NCBI GenBank assembly: GCA_947846985.1
Contig: CANTUZ010000023.1
Coordinates: 6,343,677-6,407,676, forward strand
Length of the DNA stretch: 64,000 nt
Direction: 5' to 3'
Source: Fratercula arctica
Taxonomy: Eukaryota > Chordata > Aves > Charadriiformes > Alcidae
In this document: piece by piece, positions 36,405-45,668 of the stretch
Position numbering within the stretch: position 1 is the first letter of the stretch
How the letters are laid out: each line of letters begins with the position of its first letter
The notes under the pieces: model-generated
Seen by the model: the letters and a program-made list of their open reading frames with translations, nothing else
What the model was told of the DNA's origin: nothing
The model's database searches: none
Program-made: the position numbers and the translations under genes

Positions 36405-36605
36405 TGATGTTAAGGATGAATGGCCGTTCCTGGAGCTCCGGGTTTCTCGGGAGCGGCAGAGGAGTTAACGGCGGAGCGGGGAGCCGGGCATTACCCAGCG
36501 CCTGGCGATTTGTTTGCGGGGCTGTTTATTGCTCCTGCTCTCCTCAAACACCGCTGCGCCTCCTTTCGTGCCGCTTCGGCTTCTCCTCCGCTTTCTAAAA
36601 ATAGC
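36405..36605. promoter_or_regulatory. CpG-island-like block
   Basis: I counted about 18 CpG dinucleotides in 200 bases at roughly 60 percent G+C, near the number expected without CpG depletion. It contains no CR1 signature. It could be an orphan CpG island, a promoter, or a chance GC-rich stretch. No TATA box or transcript evidence is visible. Confidence 0.35.
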
Positions 36606-38064
36606 AGATAACAGACCAGGGAATAAGAGTGTCGAGGGATTCTTTTCTTTTCTTTTTTTTTTTTTTAATTTTTTTTCCCCCTCTAGTTTCTCTAAAGAAA
36701 TATTGTTTCTTAATTAATCATTTATCCACTTCATTAGGTATTGTCGGCAGCGGAATAAGAAATAGGGCTGCTAAGATGATGCATGTTTGTATTTATTTTG
36801 TTTCCTGGGGAGGCAGAGAGCGTTTAAACAAGCAGATGTGTTAGAAACACTAAAAGCAGAGTTTTCCGAGGGGTTTGTCCCCCCGCTGCCGTGTCACCAG
36901 CTCTCTGGAGCGTGTCCGGACGATGCCCCGGCCTCCGACCTGGCCCCCAGGAAGCCTCTGAAAGAGCATTTCTCCTGCTTTTCCCACCTCCCGCGTCTCT
37001 CTGGCTGCACGTACAGAGAGAGCCCGGCAGAATGCAGCTTCCCGCTTTTTTGGGGCAAATCCCGGGGAGGCTAAAATCGATGCGGAAATGACATCTCGGA
37101 CTTCAAACTAAAGAGCCTGGCATCGAAAGGGGCTGGGCATGTCATTGGACATTTGCTCTGTATCGCGGGGGGGTTACAAGGTTTTTCAGGGCCGTATAGC
37201 TGTCTTTTCATTAGCAATTACTTAATCCATGATTAAGAAGTGTTAGGAGCACACTGCAGGCATGAATAACCCGGAAAAGACACAGTCGTAAGGATCCTCT
37301 TGAGTTACTGGAATAGTGTAAAGATGGATTTGCCCCGTGTTAACTCTTTATAATCTGTATCTTTTCGAGACTTTATCTCCCGTTTCCTTCAGAATGAGCT
37401 AAACCCGAGGGATCTCTGCCACTTTTGGAATGACATGGAAGGAAAAGGTGGAAATAGGGAAATGAGCTAAGCGTTTGTTAGGCTTCCTATGGCCTCGGGT
37501 AGAGAGAAATGAGGGATGTGCTCCAGGATGAGCTCTGCGGTGGATATCTCTGCTGCGGGACCTCAGGAATTGAGTGAAGCAGGGGGTGCTCAGCTCAGAC
37601 CAGTTACTGCCTGTGTTTCGGGGGAAATTGGGACCGTATAGGGGCAGACGCTGCGATGTGCTGGTTTTCTTCTCGGTGGGAATGATTAAATAACCAAGGA
37701 GGAAGGAGAGACCTTTCACAACTCTGTTTAGCGTGATCCATCAAGCCAGCAGCGTGGGAATGGCCCAGCAGGGATGTTTATTTCTCCCGCTCAGGGTTTA
37801 TCCTTTATCAACTCTGTAGTTCTCAACTGGGGGACTCCAGTAAACTTCATTTTAATCAGTTCACCCACTGCTGCTCACATCTGGAACCCGAGGAATCTGC
37901 GTTGCTGAGGGGGTGTGTTGGTTGCTCAGAGGGGGCAGCTGAGGAGCAGATGGAGGTTCGCTGAAGGACTTGGCTGGGGAGGAACAGAGCAGGCGGCGGC
38001 GGTCAGGACCTGGGATGCTTGTCCCAGTGGGCACCGCTGGCCTATGAATCGCTGTCGCTCGGTA

Positions 38065-38106
38065 ATCTTCATCTGCCAGAGAGGGATCTTCATCTGCCGC
38101 AGAGGG
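38065..38106. repeat. 21-base tandem duplication
   Basis: ATCTTCATCTGCCAGAGAGG-type unit repeated twice, second copy with one changed position and one shift. Confidence 0.9.
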
Positions 38107-38184
38107 GCTGAACAGCTGCTCCTTCTCCTCTTTCCTTTTCCTATGGGCAATATCCAGGTCTGCTTTCTTTACTCCCGCTTGCCG

Positions 38185-38326
38185 TAGGATCACAGAATGG
38201 TTAGAGATGGAAGGGAGCTTTAAGACTATCCTGTTCCACCCCCTGCCCTGGGCAGGGACACCTCCCACCAGACCAGGTTGCTCCAAACCCCATCCAACCT
38301 GGCCTGGAACCCCTCCAGGGATGGGG
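38185..38326 (-). mobile_element. CR1: CR1 LINE 3' end, type B (part B of chimera 1, copy 2)
   Basis: Tail TAGGATCACAGAATGG, type B end with the CACCAGACCAGG variant, cut at CCAGGGATGGGG exactly as in the copy at 33345-33486. Confidence 0.93.
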
Positions 38327-38515
38327 TGTCATCCTGGTTTCAGCTGGGAAAGGGTTAATTTTCTTCCTGGTGATGGCTGGGACAGGAATGTCAATGCTAG
38401 CTGTTGGGTTCAGTTGTTGCCAAGTGGTGGCATCACATAGGGGATACAAAAAATGGGAGTTCTCCAAGTCTTTACGAGTGTTTTTTATAGCTGCTACAAT
38501 GGAGGATTTGGAGTC
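38327..38515. mobile_element. LTR-like insert, chimera 1 copy 2
   Basis: About 189 bases, TGTCATCCTGGTTTCAGCTG start and GGATTTGGAGTCA end, so TG...CA if the final A is counted. Differs from copy 1 at about eight positions. Non-coding. Confidence 0.6.
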
Positions 38516-38813
38516 ACAGAATGGTTAGAGTTGGAAGGGACCTTAAAGGCCACCCATTGCCACCCCCTGCCCTGGGCAGGGACACCTCCCACCAGCCCAG
38601 GCTGCTCCAAGCCCCGTCCAACCTGGCCTTGAACCCCTCCAGGGATGGGGCAGCCACAGCTTCTCTGGGCACCCTGGGCCAGGGGCTCACCCCCCTCACA
38701 GCAAACAATTTCTTCCCCACATCTCATCTCAATCTCCCCTCTTCCAGTGTAAAACCCTTCCCCCTCGTCCCACGGCTCCCCTCCCTGCTCCAGAGTCCCT
38801 CCCCAGCTTTCCT
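38516..38813 (-). mobile_element. CR1: CR1 LINE 3' fragment, type B (part A of chimera 1, copy 2)
   Basis: Shortened tail (ACAGAATGG) joined to the LTR-like insert, then type B body in reverse complement to CTCCCCAGCTTTCC. It extends further into CR1 than part A of copy 1. Confidence 0.93.
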
Positions 38814-39837
38814 TTAGGGGCGATGGATTCTGCCAAGGCCTTTCCAAGGAGCACCGCTGTCACCATTGCTTTCTGTCTCTTCAAGCAAAGAAACGTACTC
38901 TCTTTTCCTGAACTACGCATCCTCCACAAAGGTGGAAAGCGCGAGGGTAAGAGCAGAGATTGATGGGCAGCGTGATGGCTAAATTGCTCAATTATTTGGT
39001 TTGCTTTAAGTCGTCTTTCTGGGTTTTGCGGTTTTGATTTTTTTTAAACACATCCTACATTCTTCTGGGTCGAAGCTTCTTGGTTTTGAATTTTAAGTAA
39101 GGACTTTTGAGACTATAAAAAAAACCCCGTCATGAATAAGAATTCTCTGTTTAGGTAAAAAGGGTTCCTAATTGATTGTAATCAATTCAGCGTGTTCAGC
39201 TATTGTCATTAGATATAAGTCTGGAATATATGGAGCAAAGAGTAATTGCCGCTGATGAATGCATAAAAAGGTAGTCCATGTTTCGTTTGTACCATGTCCT
39301 TCTTATTCGCATGAAACATTATGCAACTAGACAATCATTAAAGAAATATATATAAAAAAAAAACCCCTGAGTGGACTCTCTGCATTAGAGGTTCATTTCC
39401 TTTCCTTCCTCCCTGTGTTTTGCCGGAGCTTTTCCTTTGGGCCATCTTATGTTTGCATTTCTGTTTAAGCCAAATGAATTTCACGTCTGTCTCTGCCACG
39501 GAACAGATTGTCAGAGTGACAGCAGTGGAAAATACAAAAAAAGGGGATGAATTAATAACCGGAAGAGATGTTTATTCATTTAACAGAGAGAAGGTGAGAG
39601 GTGACAATACAAATACCAGCTATTGTCAAGGCAAGTCGGTGCAGAGCGTCAGAGGTCCGCTGCGGACCGGCCTGGCTGCCAGCTGGGGCTAGGAGAGCCG
39701 CAACAGCCCCGTTAGCATCTGACAGGTGATTAGTAGCCAACAGAGAAATGGAATTGCCACAATTGTGATCTGTGACTCTTGCTGGGGGGGTTTTTCCACC
39801 CACAGCCTGTTAGACCTTAGGTCCAGATGAACGTGGT
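38814..39837. other. Unique AT-rich sequence, no gene seen
   Basis: 39120-39320 is AT-rich with TGATTGTAATCAATTCAG, itself nearly palindromic, and looks like non-coding regulatory DNA by composition. Imperfect palindromes lie at 39603-39627 (GACAATA...TATTGTC) and 39654-39668. No exon recognised. Confidence 0.4.
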
Positions 39838-40262
39838 TGATCTAAGGGCTGGAGCCCCTCTGCTGTGGGGACAGGCTGAGAGAGCTGGGGGGGTTCAGCC
39901 TGGAGAAGAGAAGGCTCCGGGGAGACCTTCCAGCCCCTGCCAGGCCCTAAAGGGGCTCCAGGAAAGCTGGGGAGGGACTCTGGAGCAGGGAGGGGAGCCA
40001 TGGGACTAGGGGGAAGGGTGTTACACTGACAGAGGGGAGATTTAGGTGAGATGTGGGGAAGAAATTGTTTGCTGTGAGGGGGGTGAGCCCCTGGCCCAGG
40101 TTGCCCAGAGAAGCTGTGGCTGCCCCATCCCTGGAGGGGTTCAAGGCCAGGTTGGACGGGGCTTGGAGCAACCTGGGCTGGTGGGAGGTGTCCCTGCCCA
40201 GGGCAGGGGGGTGGAACGAGATGATCCTTCAGGTTTCTTCCAACCCAAACCATTCTACAATT
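39838..40262 (+). mobile_element. CR1: CR1 LINE 3' fragment, type B
   Basis: Begins CTAAGGGCTGGAGCCCCTCT (ORF2 C-terminal region, out of frame), then the well-kept type B 3' end and a worn tail ACCATTCTACAATTTG. Near the same start point as the copies at 29.7 and 32.3 kb when those are reversed. Confidence 0.95.
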
Positions 40263-41898
40263 TGCGGATGATGTTTTGCTTGGGACTACCGAGCAGGAGC
40301 AGGTACCAGAGAGACGATGCCGCGATGGCAGCATGGTGCGATGATGGATTCCTTAATAGGCAGGTGGAAAATGTGGAGAAGGACCTGAAGGTCTGATCCT
40401 TCTCCCGCCTGCAAACCGTCTGCTCTGTTGTAAGATGTGGATCCTTTTTCTCACGGTCCTCGGTTTGAAAAGGGAATCTTGCAGTGTTTGCCCGCGCGTC
40501 GCTTGTTGTAGAATACGTACCACACTGAGAGGGAGAAAATCTTCTCGCTGAACAGTGAGAAAATCACTCCTGAATGCTTCGGTGCTTTCTTCCCCATAGA
40601 TTTTAATTTTCTTGTCCCGTCTCTGCTGTTTACAGCCATTTAAAATGGGGTTCAACAGAAGACAAATCACGATTGTACAAACGCTGGGTTAAAAAGCGCA
40701 ATTTCTCTGTTATAATATGAATTGCAAGTGGTCGTTTCTTTCCATGCGCATGAATCACAAGACGTTTGCCCTGTTTTGAAGAGGGTAAAGAAGAAAGATG
40801 CTGGAGTCTGGTGTCTGAAATGAAATTTAATTAAGCTTTCCGCTTCTTTATGGCGGCCTGGAGTTTGTTCAGCCTATCCTGGTATCCAAAAAATCATTAT
40901 AAGACCCATAATTTCTGATGAACAAGTTCTAGGAAATGGTGTCACTTATAACTGTGTCAGACTTTGTTATTTCAGTCTATTACCTGTAAATCAGTTATTC
41001 AGGAACAAGGAGTTCAATTGATAAAAGGCAAAAAATCAATAGGCAAGATTGTTGGGATTAATTCGGAGTTCATAATGGATTTTCCCCCCCATTGAGGTTT
41101 CCAAAACCTGTTGTAGACTATCTGTCTTAGACCTCAATTTAAGTTTCTTGGAGCCAAATTTGTGACTGAACTCAAGTGAAACTTTTGTAAATCCTTGTTG
41201 CTGTGTTAAGATTGTTAATAATTTCATAATTACAGCCACTGGGGATAAACGAGGAGAGCTGTAAGAACACACGGGACTTTCTTTAGCAGAAATTGCGGGA
41301 TGTTTCCTGGACGCGGTGCGTTAATGAATGAAGGGATAATTTAGTTTAATATTTACGTTATCACGAGTGCGTCAAAGATCAGGATGCCATTGTGCGGGCT
41401 GCTGTACCAGCGTAAGGAGAGTCATTCCATCAGAGAGATTTTTGCCTAAACAGAGAAGAAAAATGGAATCTTATTCTCTGTTTTTAACTGGGGATGAGGA
41501 AGGTAAATCCTTTGCCAAGGGGGTGCCGTGGCGGATTAAAAATCGGAGCCTCCAGAGCCGGGCAGCTGCCGGAGCAGGATTATTTCTGTGCTGAGGCACA
41601 GCAGGTACCGGGATTAGGCTGCAGTTCTGACCTCCTGCGTCCAGGCACCGCGGCCTTAACAGCAAATGGGCAAAAAAGAGCTTCGTTGTACCCGGGTGGT
41701 TTAGACCTGACATGGAGAGGACTAGGAAAAAACTGCTTCCCGATGATGTTTTGGTGGAAGTTATGGAGGAAATGGTGCAAGTTGGCAGGATGTAATTTCT
41801 AGGTGCTGAGACTGAGACCATGGCCCATTAGAGAGTTGGAGCAATTACTCAACTGTCAGTAATACATATATTTGCCGTAAGTAAATATACATTATAGC
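40263..41898. other. Unique sequence, no gene seen
   Basis: AT-rich single-copy-looking DNA. No exon, RNA gene or repeat recognised apart from short A/T runs. Confidence 0.5.
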
Positions 41899-42234
41899 AG
41901 CCTTCCAGTATCTGAAGGGGGCCTACAGGAAAGATGGAGAAGGACTTTTTACAAGGGCATGTAGTGATAGGACGAGGGGTAACGGCTTCAAACTGGAAGA
42001 GGGGAGATTGAGATGAGATCTGGGGAAGAAATTGTTTGCTGTGAGGGGGGTGAGCCCCTGGCCCAGGTTGCCCAGAGAAGCTGTGGCTGCCCCATCCCTG
42101 GAGGGGTTCAAGGCCAGGTTGGACGGGGCTTGGAGCAACCTGGGCTGGTGGGAGGTGTCCCTGCCCAGGGCAGGGGGTGGCACTGGGTGGCCTTTAAGGT
42201 CCCTTCCAGCCCAAACCATTCTGTGATTCTATGA
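41899..42234 (+). mobile_element. CR1: CR1 LINE 3' fragment, type B (part A of chimera 2, copy 1)
   Basis: Starts at GCCTTCCAGTATCTGAAGGG, continues through the type B end and finishes with tail CATTCTGTGATTCTATGA. Two bases (GG) separate the tail from the 374-base insert. Confidence 0.95.
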
Positions 42235-42236
42235 GG

Positions 42237-42610
42237 TGTCACAAATGGGTGTTTTGGGCTCAGCCCACCGTACACACAGAACACAGACATGCACCCGCCA
42301 CCCACCCTTGGACTGAGGTCTGAGGTTTCAGATCCAGGTTTCCACCTCAGGATGAACACACTGGCGTTTCAGGTTTTTTCATTTGGTGCATTAGGCCTTC
42401 TCTACTAAAAGCAAAGCTCCTCCGTTTTTCCACAAAAGTGTCCATACTGTCACCCCTAGACCCAAACATGCTTCCAGTTCTTGGATACACGAGGAAAAGA
42501 TGGATGTGGCCTGGGGTAACCACAGCGGTACTTAGTTCAGCTCCGTGGGATACAAAACCTTGCGGTTTAGGTCCTAGCGTGCTCCCTTGCCACGAAGAAA
42601 TACCAACCCA
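42237..42610. mobile_element. 374-base TG...CA insert (chimera 2, copy 1)
   Basis: Begins TGTCACAAATGGGTGTTTTG and ends GAAATACCAACCCA. TG...CA ends and length fit a solo LTR, but I do not recognise the family and no polyadenylation signal or primer-binding site decides it. An inverted, almost identical copy (about four differences by eye) is at 53610-53983. Open frames here are short and shared with the copy, so they are not evidence of a protein. Confidence 0.6.
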
Positions 42611-42734
42611 AGGCCAGGTTGGACGGGACTTTGAGCAACCTGGGCTGGTGGGAGGTGTCCCTGCCCAGGGCAAGGGGTTGGAATACATGATCTTTAAGGT
42701 CCCTTCCAACTCTAACCATTCTATGATTCCATGA
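42611..42734 (+). mobile_element. CR1: CR1 LINE 3' end, type B (part B of chimera 2, copy 1)
   Basis: Starts inside CR1 at AGGCCAGGTTGGACGGGAC, with the diagnostic CTTTGAGCAACC, then type B end and tail ATTCTATGATTCCATGA. Joined directly to the end of the 374-base insert. Confidence 0.94.
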
Positions 42735-45145
42735 AATGTGCAAAATTTCTTTTGAAATCCATTTTCCACTAAGATGTGTGAAGTCAGGTGGGTAGAGGAG
42801 CCTTTCCAGGCTTAGCCTTGGCTGTAAACGTGTCCCTCCTCTCCGAGACCCTTGGCACTCTGAAACCCAGCACGTGTCTTGCCAGCCTTCCTCCCGTCAC
42901 CCTCCCTGACTGACTCCTTGTTGAGCAGTCTGTAAATTCTGGTAACCTGAAGGCTGGAGAAGTGTTGAGCATCCTTGAAGAGCCCTCGTTCAGTCTTTTC
43001 ACGTGACCAGAACAGGTCCCTCAGGATGTTTGGAAAAAGTGTTGCTGACTCTAGTCTTCTCCTGCTGGCATTTCACACCAGTAACACCCAAGTTTCTCAT
43101 TTCCTTTTACCTTTTTCTGCTGAACCAGCGTTGCCTGGCTCTCCATCCACCCATCTTTCGTTGTCGCTGGTCGGAAACTTAGAGCCATCATCTGCATCTC
43201 CAAGCCCATCAATTAATTTCTGTTTTAATCAAGGGATCATATCTTTCTCTTCGGGCCCATCAATCATCTCTGGCTCTTTGTGAAGCTGCAGTCATCCATC
43301 CTTCACCTGCCTCGTTACTCGGAGGAAGGTTGTAGGCAGGGAGGTTGCCTCCGGCCGGCAGGACCTCTGTGTTTCTTCCTTTTTTCCTCTCTTTCTTCAG
43401 GGGACTCGGATCGCTTGGGATGAGCTTCTTTCTTCTGCAGCTGTAGCTCATTCCCGCTCAGGCCGGGCAGGGATCTCCATGAACCAGGGTATTGCACGAT
43501 ATTGTCCGGCATCAAATAGTCTTTGGCAGCGGCTCTGCCTCCGCAACAGGGAAGGATTTCACATAGGATTTTCGTATGAAATCCCTCATAGGAAGGACTT
43601 CAACATACAAGAAGCCCACTCCGAACAGGCAGCAACATCCGTCAGGTCTCAACTGTAATTAATTAAGCATTTAGTAGACCTGATGAAATGGGAAACAGTG
43701 TCCCAAGTTGAACGGCCGTCATTTCTGTCGCTTGTTAGTGTCCTGCTGCTGGTTGGGGGCGGGGGGGATGATGAAGCGTCACCGTAGAGTTCCCATGCAC
43801 GTAAATCCCCCTCTAGGGTTGAGGAGAGCGTGACCAGATGCTGGCAAATGTCTTGTTGGGGCTGGCAGCCCCAATATCATGGTCTGACTGGGATGTAGGA
43901 AGAAAACACTGCAGAGAGGTGTCCCCATGCCCCGTGTCCCACCTGAACCTCTCAAAAGCAGGGCTGGTGCTGCACCTGGAGCTCTCTTGGCCACAGAAAT
44001 GCACGTAGAACCTGCTGGAGGAGAAGGGGGGTTGACGAACACAGCCGTGCGAGCGGAGCGAAGAAGAAAATACAAGTGTAGCGAGGCGTATTTCTCATTA
44101 AATAGAGCAACTGGAACCACAGCGACTGGAAAAGGGAGCTCATTTATCATCTCTCGTGGATGACACTGTGTTTTATTACCTCTGGGGCTGTAGGTAAACT
44201 TCTGTCTTACTGGGTAACACAAGGAACCGGAGCGCTGTAGTTGCCAGGGTTTCGGCTCCGGTTGTAATATTTCCCGTCTGCTCCGTCGTCGCTCTGGTTA
44301 ATGGTGTGGGGTGATTTTGGGCATCGCCACCCCAGGCTGTGGGGAGGGAGCCCTCGGTGCCTCCGTCCCCAAGGTCTCCGGGGGCTTAATATTTGGTTGT
44401 TGACGCTCCGCACCCTGGAACCTGCTCTCCCCACCTTCCCTTTTCTCTTCCCTCCACCCGAGCCCTACGGAAAGTGATTTTTCAGCGCTAATACTAGGCC
44501 TTAGCTGACATCTGCGAGACGGTGACGATAGCTGCTGTGTCGCGTATTTATTTCTGTTACAGATAGCAGCGGTTACAAATTTAGGCCCTTTCAGTAAAGT
44601 TCCTGACAGTAATTGTCCCATTAAATTTGTGTGCGGGTTTTATATCGAAAAGTTATCATTTGATGACTAAACGTTCCACCAGCATCTCATTTGTATCAGT
44701 GGTTGGGGTGGGCAGACGTGAGTATGCCGCGTGGTTGCGCAGCCTGCGAAAATGTGTGAAAACTGGCTGAATAGAGTGCACTGCTGCTGAAACATCTAAT
44801 ATTTTGGTTTAATTTTTGCTGCTGGGCAGGTCACAGCCCTGTGCGTCCTTCAGGTGTGGGAAGCTACCGCAGGGTTTGCCGGAATCCTCTGCTGCGGAGG
44901 TTCCGGCTGACTCAAAAGCTGCCCAAAAGCCTGGGAGCCCTCTGGGGCTCAGCGCTGGTGTCCGGTCCATCGCATCATTTTATTTTGCTCGATAAGGGGA
45001 CAAAGTAGTCACAGTGACTACTATATCACAAGGAAGCTAACGCCTGTGGTGGTTCCTAGCCAACCTTTAACTGCCACACACGAGGTGAAATGCTGGGATG
45101 CCGGGTCCAATTTTGAGGCCAGCTTGAGGTCCGTGATGGAGCATT
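42735..45145. other. Unique sequence, no gene seen
   Basis: No repeat family recognised. It contains a 19-base palindrome at 45004-45022 (arms AGTAGTCAC/GTGACTACT). Antisense open frames of 100-147 codons (43779-44621) show no known motif. Confidence 0.5.
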
Positions 45146-45668
45146 AGAATCATGGAATGGTTTGGGTTGGAAGGGACCTTAAAGGTCATCCAGTGCCACC
45201 CCCTGCCCTGGGCAGGGACACCTCCCACCAGCCCAGGTTGCTCCAAGCCCCGTCCAACCTGGCCTTGAACCCCTCCAGGGATGGGGCAGCCACAGCTTCT
45301 CGGGGCAACCTGGGCCAGGGGCTCACCCCCCTCACAGCAAACAATTTCTTCCCCAGATCTCATCTCAATCTCCCCTCTGTCAGTGTAAAACCCTTCCCCC
45401 TCGTCCCATGGCTCCCCTCCCTGCTCCAGAGTCCCTCCCCAGCTTTCCCGGAGCCCCTTTAGGGCCTGGCAGGGGCTGGAAGGTCTCCCCGGAGCCTTCT
45501 CTTCTCCAGGCTGAACCCCCCCAGCTCTCTCAGCCTGTCCCCACAGCAGAGGGGCTCCAGCCCTCCCAGCAGCTCCGGGGCCTCCTCTGGCCCCGCTCCA
45601 ACAGCTCCGTGTCCTTCTGCTGTTGGTGCCCCAGAGCTGGAGGCAGCGCTGCAGGGGGGTCTCACTAC
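45146..45668 (-). mobile_element. CR1: CR1 LINE 3' fragment, type B, longest of this type
   Basis: Tail AGAATCATGGAATGG, type B end, and more ORF2 C-terminal region than the other type B copies (reverse complement of the LLERG and [12 protein letters not shown] region, ending near GGGGGTCTCAC). A 223-codon open frame on the minus strand runs through it, but in the wrong frame for ORF2. Confidence 0.95.

Larger units (their letters stand above)
35826..38184. other. Unique sequence including a CpG-rich block, no gene seen
   Basis: Contains the CpG-rich part at 36405-36605, a T-rich run near 36645-36680, and a 21-base tandem duplication at 38065-38106. Open frames at 36404-36611 reflect GC content. 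No exon recognised. Confidence 0.5.
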
